Shown piece after piece: positions 23,968 through 35,090 of a stretch of 64,000 nt of DNA (positions within the stretch are counted from its first letter, which is position 1; each line of letters starts with the position of its first letter). The stretch lies in the NCBI RefSeq assembly GCF_041906005.1, contig NZ_JAYRJY010000001.1, forward strand, positions 2,046,001-2,110,000. Reading direction: 5' to 3'. Origin of the DNA: Ferrovibrio sp041906005 (GTDB lineage Bacteria; Pseudomonadota; Alphaproteobacteria; Ferrovibrionales; Ferrovibrionaceae). The notes beneath the pieces were generated by a model, which saw nothing but the letters and a program-made list of their open reading frames with translations, ran no database searches and was not told the DNA's origin. The translations under genes were made by a program, and so were the position numbers.

Positions 23968-24384
23968 ATGTTCATGCGTCCGTTTTCCGTCGACAAGTCG
24001 CTTCGCACCCATCTGCTGCGCCCCCTGGCTGCGGCGGCAGCCAAAACGGCGCCGGCCGACCCGGTCTGGACCACGGCCTGTGCCTGGATGAACGGCGCTT
24101 CGCTGCGCCAGCTATTCGGCGACCTGATTTTCGATCTGCTGGAAGGCGTCGGCGAAGGCCAGGCGAACCGCCGCGCCGATGTGGCAAAGCTGCAGGCCTT
24201 GCTGCATCGCGAGGGCGATCTCGATCTTTTCGCCAGCGGCGGGCCGACCGGCTACTGGACCAAACGCGAGGCAACGGCCTTGCGCAGCTTCCAGCAGCGT
24301 CACGGCCTGAAGGTCGACGGGCTGGTGGCGCCGGATGGCGAGACCCTCACGCTGCTGCGTGCGCTCTACGCCCCCAGGCACTAA
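23968..24384 (+). CDS. Small peptidoglycan-binding (PGB_1) domain protein
   Basis: This 138-residue protein has an N-terminal 50 residues with no clear match and a PG_binding_1 domain (about 55-133): ADVAKLQALLHREGDLDLFA, then FQQRHGLKVDGLVAPDGETL. The N-terminus is not a typical signal peptide (basic, with MFMRPFSVDKSLRTHLLRP), so its location is uncertain. It is preceded by AGGAAAGG and an unusual AT-rich promoter, suggesting tight regulation. No catalytic domain accompanies it. The specific role is unknown. Confidence 0.72.
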   Translation: MFMRPFSVDKSLRTHLLRPLAAAAAKTAPADPVWTTACAWMNGASLRQLFGDLIFDLLEGVGEGQANRRADVAKLQALLHREGDLDLFASGGPTGYWTKREATALRSFQQRHGLKVDGLVAPDGETLTLLRALYAPRH

Positions 24385-24402
24385 AAAGACGGCAAACCGG
24401 CG

Positions 24403-24430
24403 GTGAGCGCCCAGGCCGGCTCCGGGGCGC

Positions 24431-24434
<4 letters not shown>
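24403..24434. terminator. Hairpin over the secA stop between convergent genes
   Basis: GTGAGCGCC (24403-24411) pairs with GGCGCTCAC (24426-24434), which includes the secA stop codon. On the minus strand a GTCTTTTTAG stretch follows about 20 bp later. It probably protects or terminates the secA mRNA. Confidence 0.5.
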
Positions 24435-27142
<2,708 letters not shown>

Positions 27143-27213
27143 TATGCCGTACCCCTGGGAATTCTGCTAAATCCACGTCGCAGCACGAGAACCGGGCGAC
27201 GGAAACCGCGCAT

Positions 27214-27242
27214 TAGATATGCATTGCCCCCCGTCATGTCAA
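27214..27242 (-). promoter_or_regulatory. secA: Strong sigma-70 promoter of secA
   Basis: On the minus strand there is a perfect -35 TTGACA (27242-27237), 17 bp, then TATCTA (27219-27214). It is about 70 bp upstream of the secA ATG. Confidence 0.75.
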
Positions 27243-27326
27243 CGAAGGGGGCCGGTTTTACGCCGCGTTTACCCGCATTGACCCGCGCTGATTCAAGGGG
27301 TTACATCCCGCTGTCACAGAAAGGCG

Positions 27327-28568
27327 TTGCCCGTGTCCGCTTCTCCCTCCGCGCCGGTCCAGACCGGCCTGCCCGATCCCGTTCACCTGGCCCAGGCCCT
27401 GATCCGCTGCCCGAGCGTGACCCCAGCCGACAAGGGGGCCCTGGGGGTGCTGGAACAGGCGCTGACCGCCCTGGGTTTCCATTGCGAGCGGCTGAGATTC
27501 TCCGCGCCGGGCACGCCCGATGTGGAGAATCTCTACGCCCGCTGGGGCACGGGCCCGATCGGGCGGAATGAAGGCCCGAATTTCTGCTTCGCCGGCCATA
27601 CCGACGTGGTGCCGGTGGGCGACGAGAATGCCTGGACCATGCCGCCGTTTGGCGCCGAGATCGCCGGGGGGCAGCTTTATGGGCGCGGCGCGGCCGACAT
27701 GAAATCGGCCATTGCCGCCTTTGTTGCCGCCGCCGGCCGGTTCCTGCACAGCCGCAACGGCCAATTGAAGGGCGGCATCAGCCTGCTGATCACGGGCGAC
27801 GAGGAGGGGCCGGCGATCAACGGCACGGTGAAAGTGCTGCAATGGCTGGCCGAGAAGGGCGAAACGCTGTCGGCCTGCGTGGTCGGCGAACCGACCAATC
27901 CGCTGAAACTGGGCCAGATGATGAAGATCGGCCGCCGCGGCTCGCTCACGGCGCGCATCACCGTGCATGGCATCCAGGGGCATGTCGGTTATCCGCACCT
28001 GGCCGATAATCCGATCCCGAAACTGCTCGACATCCTCTCGGCCCTGAAAAGCCGCCGGCTCGATACCGGCAACGCGCATTTCGAGCCGTCCAATCTGGAA
28101 ATCACCACCATCGATGTCGGCAATCCGGCCAACAACGTGATCCCGGCCAGCGCCCATGCGGTGCTGAACATCCGCTACAACACCGAGCAGTCATCGGACG
28201 GCCTGAAAAGCTGGATCACCCGCACCTGCGAAGCCGTCTGTGGTGGTCAGGGTTCCAATCGCGCACTGCAGGGCACGCGCTTTGATCTGGTGCTGGAAGA
28301 TGGCGCCATGCCCTTCCTCACCCAGCCCGGTCCCTTCGTGGCCGCCATGGCCGATGCGGTGCGCGAGGGCACCGGCCAGGACCCTGAACTCAGCACAACA
28401 GGTGGCACCTCGGATGCGCGGTTCATCCAGGCCTATTGCCCGGTGGTCGAATTCGGCCTGATCGGCCAGACCATGCACAAGGTGGATGAACGCGCCGCCG
28501 TCGCCGACATCCAGGCCCTGAGCAGGGTTTACGAGGGCATGTTGCAACGGTTCTTCGCTGTAGTCTGA
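27327..28568 (+). CDS. dapE: Succinyl-diaminopimelate desuccinylase
   Basis: Zinc hydrolase giving LL-diaminopimelate for lysine and peptidoglycan. The 413 residues show M20 features: FAGHTDVVPVG with the metal His/Asp, LYGRGAADMKSAIAAF, LITGDEEGPAINGT with the catalytic Glu-Glu, GRRGSLTARITVHGIQGHVGYPHLADNP, and STTGGTSDARFI near the C-terminus with HKVDE. The likely start is TTG at 27327 after AGAAAGG; GTG at 27333 is an alternative, since no ATG occurs before the conserved region. It is followed after 3 bp by a membrane protein gene. Confidence 0.95.
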   Translation: MPVSASPSAPVQTGLPDPVHLAQALIRCPSVTPADKGALGVLEQALTALGFHCERLRFSAPGTPDVENLYARWGTGPIGRNEGPNFCFAGHTDVVPVGDENAWTMPPFGAEIAGGQLYGRGAADMKSAIAAFVAAAGRFLHSRNGQLKGGISLLITGDEEGPAINGTVKVLQWLAEKGETLSACVVGEPTNPLKLGQMMKIGRRGSLTARITVHGIQGHVGYPHLADNPIPKLLDILSALKSRRLDTGNAHFEPSNLEITTIDVGNPANNVIPASAHAVLNIRYNTEQSSDGLKSWITRTCEAVCGGQGSNRALQGTRFDLVLEDGAMPFLTQPGPFVAAMADAVREGTGQDPELSTTGGTSDARFIQAYCPVVEFGLIGQTMHKVDERAAVADIQALSRVYEGMLQRFFAVV

Positions 28569-28571
28569 GCG

Positions 28572-29147
28572 ATGGCCCTGCCACATCGCGCCGAGATAAC
28601 TGCCGCCCTGAAAGGCCTGGCGCTGCTGCTGCGCGGCGATGCGCGCGCCCTGCAATTCTACGACCTCAGCCTGGATGGTTTCTGGCGTTCCTTCGGGCTG
28701 CCGCTGTTCTGCCTGGTCTGCTACCTGATCCTGCAGCCGATGACGGCCGCGCAGACCGAGCTCTGGGGCGACAACCGGGTCGGTTTCATCCTCGTGCAGG
28801 GGGTGGAATATCTGCTGGCCTGGGGCGTCTATCTGGCTGTCATGGCGGCTGTCAGTCGCGGCTTCGGGCTGTCGCACCGCTATGCCGTGTTCGTGGTCCT
28901 CTACAACTGGGCTCAGGCCATCGTCACCGCCGCCAGCCTGCCGGTGCTGGCCGGCAGTCTGATCGGGCTCTTGCCGCCAGGCACGCTGACCGGCTGGAGC
29001 ACCGGTATCCTGCTGCTTTGGCTTTATATCGTGCTGCAGGCCGCCCGGATCGGCCTTGGTGCGGGACTGTCGCTGGCGCTTGGCGCCGCCTTTCTGGATC
29101 TGGCGGCCAGCATCCTGCTGCACGGGTTGCTCGATCTGGTGTCGTGA
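28572..29147 (+). CDS. Conserved membrane protein downstream of dapE
   Basis: The 191-residue protein has about five transmembrane segments (near 40-58, 78-98, 108-130, 138-158 and 165-188). The N-terminus begins with a short cytoplasmic helix, ALKGLALLLRGDARALQFYDLS. It starts 3 bp after dapE and is probably cotranscribed. Similar small membrane proteins with an LxxLxRGDxxALxxFDxS pattern sit beside dapE in related alphaproteobacteria as I recall, but I know of no function. No catalytic motif is seen. Confidence 0.75.
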   Translation: MALPHRAEITAALKGLALLLRGDARALQFYDLSLDGFWRSFGLPLFCLVCYLILQPMTAAQTELWGDNRVGFILVQGVEYLLAWGVYLAVMAAVSRGFGLSHRYAVFVVLYNWAQAIVTAASLPVLAGSLIGLLPPGTLTGWSTGILLLWLYIVLQAARIGLGAGLSLALGAAFLDLAASILLHGLLDLVS

Positions 29148-29285
29148 CGGCCTGTTGGCGGGCCAGCCTGGTGTCGGGACAGCGGTTGGCTGGACTTGCG
29201 CGCCGCCCCGGGGCAGGGTAACCCTCAAATACGTCCAATGCCGGGTCTGCTCCCGAAGGGCCGGCGATCCAGAACGAGGACCAGA

Positions 29286-29882
29286 ATGGACCAGAATTTG
29301 CGCCAGAAGCTGATCGCCATGGTCGATGAGGCCAAGCGGGTGCGCAGCACGCTCAGTGCCGATGGCAGCCTGTTTCAGGGCTACAACGCCGATCTGCGGG
29401 CCATCCATAACAGCCAGGCCAAAACCCTGGCCGATATCATCGATCAGCAGGGCTGGCCGGGCCGGTCGAAAGTGGGCGAAGACGGTGCCGCCGCAGCGTG
29501 GATGATCGTACAGCAGGCCATCGGCCTGCCGCGTTTCATGCGCGCCTGCCGTGATGTCATCGAGGCGGAAGTGGCCAAGGGCGAAGCGGCCCGCTGGCAA
29601 TTGGCGCTGCTCACGGATCGCATCCGCTGGCTGGAAGGCAGGAAGCAGGTCTATGGCACCCAGTTCGACTGGGATGAGAAGGGTGAACTCAACCCGGTGC
29701 CGATCGAGGACGAAGCCACGGTCGATGCCCGTCGTGCCCTGGCCGATCTGGTGCCGCTGGCCGAAGGTGTGGCGCAGCGCCGTCGCGAAGCCGCGCAGAA
29801 CGGCGAAGTGGCCCCGGCCAATCCGGCTGGCCGCCGCAAGGATTTCGAGGACTGGGCCAAGGCGATTGGCTGGCGCAGCTAA
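29286..29882 (+). CDS. DUF6624-like protein
   Basis: The 198-residue protein is helical and highly charged: HNSQAKTLADIIDQQGWPGRS, then VGEDGAAAAWMIVQQAIGLP and YGTQFDWDEKGELNPVPIED. This WPGRSxVGxDGAxAAWxIVQHA and YGTQF pattern is the DUF6624 signature. Function unknown. The start at 29286 is set by GAGGACCAG just before it; the longer frame to 29196 is unsupported. It follows a 138-bp gap after the membrane protein gene and converges on truA. Confidence 0.82.
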   Translation: MDQNLRQKLIAMVDEAKRVRSTLSADGSLFQGYNADLRAIHNSQAKTLADIIDQQGWPGRSKVGEDGAAAAWMIVQQAIGLPRFMRACRDVIEAEVAKGEAARWQLALLTDRIRWLEGRKQVYGTQFDWDEKGELNPVPIEDEATVDARRALADLVPLAEGVAQRRREAAQNGEVAPANPAGRRKDFEDWAKAIGWRS

Positions 29883-29924
29883 ACAGCGCCGGGACGATTG
29901 GCTGGCGCGGTTAAATCACGCGCT

Positions 29925-30662
29925 TCAGTAATCAACCTGCATCAGGGTCAGGCCCTCTGCCGGCGCCGTTGGGCCGGCGGCGGAACGGTCGCGCTTGTCG
30001 AGTGCCGCTTGTACGTCGGCGGCCGACCAGCGCCCTTCGCCCACCAGTTTCAGCGTGCCAACCATGTTGCGCACCTGGTGATGCAGGAAGCTGCGGGCCT
30101 TTGCCGTGACGTGAATCTCCTCGCCCGCGCGCGTCACCGCCAGATGCGCCAGCGTCTTCTCGGGTGATTTGGCCTGGCATTCGGCGGCGCGGAAACTGGT
30201 GAAATCGTGATGGCCGACCAGGCATTGCGCGGCGTCATGCATCGCCGCCACATCCAGCGGCACCGGCACATGCCACACGAAGCCGGCTTCCAGCGCCGGC
30301 GGCGGGCGACGGTTGAGGATGCGATAGAGATACTGCCGCCCGGTGGCGGAAAGCCGGGCGTGGAAATCCGGCCCGACGATGGCGGCATCCAGCACTTTCA
30401 CCGGCTCCAGCCGAAGATGGAAATTCAGCCCGTCGCGGATGCGGTCGGCCGTGAAATCGCGCTCCAGGTCGAAATGCACCACCTGGCCGCGGGCATGCAC
30501 ACCGGCATCGGTGCGGCCGGCCGCCACGGTTTCCACGCTCTGGCCGCTCATGGCCTGGATGGCTTCTTCCAGCGCCTGCTGCACCGCGCGGTTGTCCTGC
30601 TGCCGCTGCCAGCCGACATAGGCGCCGCCATTGTATTCGATGGTGAGGCGGAAGCGCGGCAT
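29925..30662 (-). CDS. truA: tRNA pseudouridine(38-40) synthase
   Basis: Modifies the tRNA anticodon stem. The 245-residue protein has the TruA start FRLTIEYNGGAYVGWQRQ, the catalytic Asp52 in AAGRTDAGVHARGQVVHF, and the RSFLHHQVRNMVGTLKLVGEG segment of the C-terminal half. The length is typical. Its start and the fmt stop share one base (30662), so fmt-truA are coupled; the order def-fmt-truA on the minus strand is a usual alphaproteobacterial set. Confidence 0.96.
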   Translation of the reverse strand: MPRFRLTIEYNGGAYVGWQRQQDNRAVQQALEEAIQAMSGQSVETVAAGRTDAGVHARGQVVHFDLERDFTADRIRDGLNFHLRLEPVKVLDAAIVGPDFHARLSATGRQYLYRILNRRPPPALEAGFVWHVPVPLDVAAMHDAAQCLVGHHDFTSFRAAECQAKSPEKTLAHLAVTRAGEEIHVTAKARSFLHHQVRNMVGTLKLVGEGRWSAADVQAALDKRDRSAAGPTAPAEGLTLMQVDY

Positions 30663-31582
30663 CAGCCCAGAACCGTGCCGCGCGGCAAGGCAAAGCCACG
30701 CAGGAAATCGGCGATGCCGACTGCGCTTTTGCTGGGCCGCTGCAGGCGCAGCAGCTTCAGCGCACCGTCTCCGCAGGCCACAATGCCGGCATCGTCCAGA
30801 GTCGTGCCGGCCGCGCCGCGATCCGCCACGGGCTCGACCGCCAGCACCTTGATGCGCTCGCCGTTCAGTTCAAAGAAGGTGCCCGGCCCGGGATTCAGCG
30901 CACGCACCATGCGGTCGATTTCGGCGGCGGGTTTCGTCCAGTCGATGCGGCCTTCATCCCTGGTCAGCTTGGTCGCATAGGTCACGCCCTGTTCAGGCTG
31001 CGGCTGCGGCTTGATCTTGCCGGCGGCGAAATCGTGCAGCGCTCGCACCATCAGCGGCGCGCCCACACGCGCCAGTTCGTCATGCAGTTCGGCAATCGTC
31101 ATGCGCGGGCCGATGGCGACACGCTCGCAGGCCAGCACCGGCCCGGTATCGAGCCCGACATCCATCTGCATGGCACAGACGCCGGTTTCGGTGTCGCCGG
31201 CCATGATCGCGCGCTGGATCGGCGCGGCGCCGCGCCAGCGCGGCAGCAGCGAGGCATGCAGGTTGAAGCAGCCCAGTTTCGGCGCCTCCAGCACCGGTTT
31301 GGGCAGCAGCAGGCCATAGGCCACCACCACGGCGGCATCGGCTTTCCACGCGGCGAATTCCGCCTGCGCCTCGGCCGTTTTCAGGCTCACCGGATGGCGC
31401 ACGGGCAGGCCGTGCTTTTCGGCGCAGGCCTGCACGGGCGAAGGCGTCAGCTTGTGGCCGCGGCCGGCCGGGCGTGGCGGCTGGCTGTAGACAGCAGAGA
31501 TCTCGTCGCCATTGGCGATGAAGGATTCCAGCACCGGCACGGCGAAATCCGGCGTGCCCATGAAAACCAGACGTAAGGCCAT
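30662..31582 (-). CDS. fmt: Methionyl-tRNA formyltransferase
   Basis: Formylates the initiator tRNA. The 306-residue protein begins ALRLVFMGTPDFAVPVLE and has YSQPPRPAGRGHK, FNLHASLLPRWRGAAPIQ, where the family's formyl-transfer residues lie, and MDVGLDTGPVL, with a C-terminal OB-like domain (about 210-306). Stop shared with truA; def ends the set 13 bp upstream (its stop at 31596 precedes the fmt start). Together def and fmt form the N-formyl cycle. Confidence 0.97.
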   Translation of the reverse strand: MALRLVFMGTPDFAVPVLESFIANGDEISAVYSQPPRPAGRGHKLTPSPVQACAEKHGLPVRHPVSLKTAEAQAEFAAWKADAAVVVAYGLLLPKPVLEAPKLGCFNLHASLLPRWRGAAPIQRAIMAGDTETGVCAMQMDVGLDTGPVLACERVAIGPRMTIAELHDELARVGAPLMVRALHDFAAGKIKPQPQPEQGVTYATKLTRDEGRIDWTKPAAEIDRMVRALNPGPGTFFELNGERIKVLAVEPVADRGAAGTTLDDAGIVACGDGALKLLRLQRPSKSAVGIADFLRGFALPRGTVLG

Positions 31583-31595
31583 GGGGTGAACCGGC

Positions 31596-32114
31596 TCAGC
31601 CGGCTTCGGCGAGGCGCTTCTGCTTCAGCAGCTTGCGCAGGATCATATTGCGCTTCAGCGCCGAGAGATGATCGACGAACAGGATGCCGTCCAGATGGTC
31701 GATCTCGTGCTGCAGGCAGACGGCAAGCAGGCCATCAGCATGCAGCTCCTTCTTCTCGCCGTTATAGCCCAGGTATTCGATCTTCGCCTCGGCCGGGCGG
31801 GCCACTTCGGCATACTGCTCGGGCAGCGACAGGCAGCCCTCCTCGTAGACCTTGTCCTCGTCCGACAGCCAGGTGAATTCCGGATTGATGATGAAAAGCG
31901 GCTGCTTTTCCTCGCCCTCGCGCGAAACGTCGATCACCAGCATGCGCTTGGGGATGCCCACCTGGATGGCGGCCAGGCCGATGCCCGGCGCGGCATACAT
32001 GGTCTCCAGCATGTCGTCGAGCTGGCGGCGCACCTCGTCGGTCACGGCCTCGACGGGGGTCGAGACAGCTTCCAGCCGGGGGTCCGGGGCGGTGATGATC
32101 GGCAAAAGGGCCAT
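31596..32114 (-). CDS. def: Peptide deformylase
   Basis: Removes the formyl group from nascent proteins. The 172 residues carry all three motifs: GIGLAAIQVG (44-53), EGCLSLP (92-98, Cys94) and HEIDH (136-140), which supply the Fe/Zn site with Glu137 as base. The start at 32114 (MALLPIITAPDP) is normal; the upstream ATG at 32144 is rejected. It is the first gene of def-fmt-truA, behind a clear promoter, and divergent from rmuC. Confidence 0.97.
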   Translation of the reverse strand: MALLPIITAPDPRLEAVSTPVEAVTDEVRRQLDDMLETMYAAPGIGLAAIQVGIPKRMLVIDVSREGEEKQPLFIINPEFTWLSDEDKVYEEGCLSLPEQYAEVARPAEAKIEYLGYNGEKKELHADGLLAVCLQHEIDHLDGILFVDHLSALKRNMILRKLLKQKRLAEAG

Positions 32115-32140
32115 AAATCCATTCCGTAATAATCCGGGCG

Positions 32141-32169
32141 TCATAGGGCGCGGGCTGGCTCTCCGTCAA
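32141..32169 (-). promoter_or_regulatory. Promoter of def-fmt-truA
   Basis: On the minus strand TTGACG (32169-32164), 17 bp, CTATGA (32146-32141); with 18-bp spacing the -10 reads TATGAC. It lies 27-55 bp before the def ATG. Confidence 0.5.
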
Positions 32170-32190
32170 GCCCGCTGTTATGTAACACCC

Positions 32191-33555
32191 ATGGCCATGG
32201 ATATAATGCCGATTCTTGGAATCGCCAGCATCGCCGGGCTGGCGATCATCCTGATTCTGCTGGTTCTTCTGCTGCGCCGGGGCGCTGGCATGGGCGCTGG
32301 CGCTGCCGATCAGGCGGCCCTGGTGGCCGAACTGCGCGACCAGCTCGACCAGGCCCGCGACGAGGCCGCCACGGCCCAGGCCGCCCGGCTGGAGGCTGAA
32401 CGCCAGGCCGCCGGCCTGCGCAGCGAACTCGCCGTGAAGACCCAGGCCTTCGAGAAGCTGGCGGAAACCGCGACCCAGGCGGCCCGGGCGGCGGCCGTGG
32501 AATCCGCTGCCCAGCTTTCCAACAAGCTGCTGGCCGACCACAAGCGCGAAGCCGAGGCCCAGAAGGAAGAGGGCGAGAAACGGATCAAGCAGGCGACCGA
32601 CGGCCTGGCCCAGCAATTCCTCACCGTGACCGAGACGGTGACACGGCTGAACCAGCAGGTCGGCGACAGCCGCAAGGCCATCGACACGGTCTATCGCGCA
32701 TTGTCGCATCCCGGCGGCGCCGGCCGTCTGGCCGAGATCGGGCTGGAAAACGTGCTGAAGGCTTTCGGCCTGCAGCCGGGCCTGGATTTCATCATCCAGT
32801 ATCATGCCGCCGGCGATGGCGAGCGCGGCAACCTGCGCCCCGATGCCGTGGTGTTCCTGCCCGGCGACGCCGTGCTGGTGATCGATTCCAAGGCTTCCAA
32901 GCTGCTGCTCGACCATGCCGAGGCCGAGGATGAAGTCGCCGAGGCAGCGGCGCTGGCCCAGCTGGCCCAGCGCATGGCGACCCATCTGCGGGCGCTCAGC
33001 GCCAAGGATTACGGCAACGCCGTGCTCGCCACGTATAAAGACCTGAAACGCGGCGGCAGCCTGAAGCGCAGCATGATCGCCATGATGCTGCCCAATGATG
33101 CGGCGGTGGAAAAGCTGCGTCGCGCCGATCCCGATTTCGAACGCCGTGCTGCTGAAGTCGATATCGTGGTGACGGGCCCTTCGGCGCTGGCCGCGATCAT
33201 CGCCGTGTCGCGTCTGCAGATCGATGGCGGCCGCCAGGTGGAGAATCTGGAAAAGATCGTCGAGGCGGTCGGCAACCTTGTGGAATCCACCGCCACCGCG
33301 CTCACGCTGGCCGACCGCGTCGGCCGTGGCCTGCAGCAGGCCACCGAACAATTCGAGGCGTTCAGCCGTTCGGTCAATGCGCGCCTGCTGCCGCGCATCC
33401 GGCGCCTGGGCCAGCTCGGCATCCGTTCGTCCAAGACGCCTGCGGCCCTGCCCAGCTTCCAGGTCAGCGTGCAGCGCACTGACGTGATCGAGGCCGACGC
33501 CGAGGATGTCACGCCGCAGTTACCCGGCCTGAATGACGGAACCGACAAGTCATGA
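32191..33555 (+). CDS. rmuC: DNA recombination protein RmuC
   Basis: The 454-residue protein has an N-terminal membrane anchor (about 5-28, LGIASIAGLAIILILLVLLL), a long coiled coil (about 45-190, Gln/Ala/Glu-rich) and the RmuC nuclease-like domain (about 195-390) with RPDAVVFLPGDAVLVIDSKAS and ANLV-like helices. VIDSKA is the conserved PD-(D/E)XK-type core. RmuC limits inversion at short repeats. The start at 32191 was chosen as the first ATG after the def promoter region; ATG at 32197 is also possible. Its stop overlaps exoD (ATGA). Confidence 0.93.
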   Translation: MAMDIMPILGIASIAGLAIILILLVLLLRRGAGMGAGAADQAALVAELRDQLDQARDEAATAQAARLEAERQAAGLRSELAVKTQAFEKLAETATQAARAAAVESAAQLSNKLLADHKREAEAQKEEGEKRIKQATDGLAQQFLTVTETVTRLNQQVGDSRKAIDTVYRALSHPGGAGRLAEIGLENVLKAFGLQPGLDFIIQYHAAGDGERGNLRPDAVVFLPGDAVLVIDSKASKLLLDHAEAEDEVAEAAALAQLAQRMATHLRALSAKDYGNAVLATYKDLKRGGSLKRSMIAMMLPNDAAVEKLRRADPDFERRAAEVDIVVTGPSALAAIIAVSRLQIDGGRQVENLEKIVEAVGNLVESTATALTLADRVGRGLQQATEQFEAFSRSVNARLLPRIRRLGQLGIRSSKTPAALPSFQVSVQRTDVIEADAEDVTPQLPGLNDGTDKS

Positions 33556-34193
33556 CCGATGCCCCGCTGAATGGCGATAATGGCAATGGCGAGACGCCGC
33601 GCAAGGTGAGCGAGATCGTCGCCGCACTTTGCGCTGGTGACCCCGAGGACCGCATCAGCCTGCATGATCTGATCCATGCCTTCGGCCTGCGTGCCTTTGG
33701 TCTGGCGATCCTGATTTTCGCTTTGCCCAACGGCATTCCGGCGCCGATCGCGCCGGGCCTTTCCGCTGTGCTGGGGGCGCCCTTGGTGCTGCTGGCGGCG
33801 CAGATGCTGTTTGGCCTGGATCATCCCTGGTTTCCCGAAAGCTGGCTGGCGCGCAGCTTCCGCCGCGCCGACGTCGCCAAGCTGCTGCGCCCGGCCATCC
33901 CGACGCTGGAACGCATCGAGCGATATGTGAAGCCGCGCTATGCTCATCTCACCGGCCGGCGATTCCGTCCGCTGCTGGGCGGCATCGTGTTGTGGAACGC
34001 GCTGCTGCTCTCGCTGCCGATCCCGTTCGGCAACCTGTTGCCGGCCTGGGCGATCATCCTGGCGGCCTTCGGCCAGGTTGAGCGCGACGGCACGCTGGTG
34101 ATCGCCAGCCTGGCCGCCAGCGTGGTCGCCACTGGCTGGGTCTGGTTTCTGGTCGATGTTGGCATCGCCGTTCTGGAGCGTATCTTCGCATGA
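33552..34193 (+). CDS. exoD: ExoD family membrane protein
   Basis: The 213-residue protein has the ExoD pattern: RISLHDLIHAFGLRAFGLAILIFALPNGIPAP near 35-66, GLSAVLGAPLVLLAAQMLFG, and R-P-L-L-G with LSLPIPFGNLLPAWAIIL. It has about four membrane helices. ExoD was named for exopolysaccharide synthesis in rhizobia, but its biochemical function is unclear. Both ends overlap neighbours by 4 bp (ATGA with rmuC and with the cupin gene), so the three genes are translationally coupled. Confidence 0.9.
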   Translation: MTDAPLNGDNGNGETPRKVSEIVAALCAGDPEDRISLHDLIHAFGLRAFGLAILIFALPNGIPAPIAPGLSAVLGAPLVLLAAQMLFGLDHPWFPESWLARSFRRADVAKLLRPAIPTLERIERYVKPRYAHLTGRRFRPLLGGIVLWNALLLSLPIPFGNLLPAWAIILAAFGQVERDGTLVIASLAASVVATGWVWFLVDVGIAVLERIFA

Positions 34194-34609
34194 CGGCGGA
34201 CGAGATCATCGCCGCCCTCGGTCTGCAGCCGCATCCCGAAGGCGGGCATTATGTCGAAACCTTCCGCGATGCGCCCGGCCCCGATGGCCGCAGCCGTTCG
34301 ACGGCGATCTATTTCCTGCTGCGGGCCGGCGAGCGGTCGCACTGGCATCGCGTGGATGCCGTCGAGATCTGGCATTTCCATGCCGGCGCGCCGTTACGGC
34401 TGAGTATCAGTGAAGGCGACGGCCGGCCGATACAGCAAATCACGCTGGGCCATGGCGTGATCGCAGGCCAGATGCCGCAGGGCATCGTGCCGCCGCATCA
34501 CTGGCAGGCGGCGGAAAGCCTGGGCGAGTGGACCCTGGTTGGCTGCACCGTTGCGCCGGGCTTCGATTTCGCCGGCTTTGAACTCGCCCCGCCGGGCTGG
34601 GCGCCCTGA
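34190..34609 (+). CDS. DUF985 cupin protein
   Basis: The 139-residue protein has the DUF985 cupin signatures: LQPHPEGGHYVETFRD at about 11-26, STAIYFLLRAGERSHWHRVDAVEIWHFHAG, and LVGCTVAPGFDFAGFEL near the end. The His-rich strands suggest a metal or sugar-like ligand site. Catalytic role not known. Coupled to exoD by the ATGA overlap; the GNAT gene follows after 1 bp. Confidence 0.92.
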   Translation: MTADEIIAALGLQPHPEGGHYVETFRDAPGPDGRSRSTAIYFLLRAGERSHWHRVDAVEIWHFHAGAPLRLSISEGDGRPIQQITLGHGVIAGQMPQGIVPPHHWQAAESLGEWTLVGCTVAPGFDFAGFELAPPGWAP

Positions 34610-34610
34610 C

Positions 34611-35090
34611 ATGGCAGTGCTCGTCCGGAATGTGGTTATTGCCGACATTCCCGCCGTCAGCCGCCTGCTGATCGAAACCTGGCACGATACCTACGACGCC
34701 CTGATTGGCGTGTCGAAAGTGAACGAGATCACGGCGCGCTGGCACGCTCCACAAGCTCTGGCGCAACAGCTTGATACGGCCGGCACCTGTTTTCTGGTTG
34801 CCGAGGCCGATCATGCCTTGGCAGGTCATGCTTATGCCGATGCACGTGCCCTGCCGCGGTTGCGGATCGCCCGGCTGTATGTGCTGCCTACTTGGCAGCG
34901 GCAGGGTATCGGCCATGCGCTGCTGGCTGCGCTGTGCCAACGCTATTCATCGGCGAATCGTCTTGTGCTGGAGGTCGAGGCCGACAATGCGAAAGGCGTT
35001 GCCTTCTACCGCCGCGAGGGTTTCACCGAAACCGGGCAAATGAGCGAAGACGGTGTCCGGCTGCTGCTGATGGAAAAATTGTTAGGCTGA
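34611..35090 (+). CDS. GNAT family N-acetyltransferase
   Basis: The 159-residue protein shows a GNAT fold: RNVVIADIPAVSRLLIETWHDTYDALIG, then RLYVLPTWQRQGIGHALL with the acetyl-CoA-binding Q/RxxGxG/A motif (QRQGIGHAL) and ADNAKGVAFYRREGF. The substrate is unknown. It starts 1 bp after the cupin gene and ends the run rmuC-exoD-cupin-GNAT; its 3' end overlaps the convergent AraC gene by 9 bp. Confidence 0.9.
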   Translation: MAVLVRNVVIADIPAVSRLLIETWHDTYDALIGVSKVNEITARWHAPQALAQQLDTAGTCFLVAEADHALAGHAYADARALPRLRIARLYVLPTWQRQGIGHALLAALCQRYSSANRLVLEVEADNAKGVAFYRREGFTETGQMSEDGVRLLLMEKLLG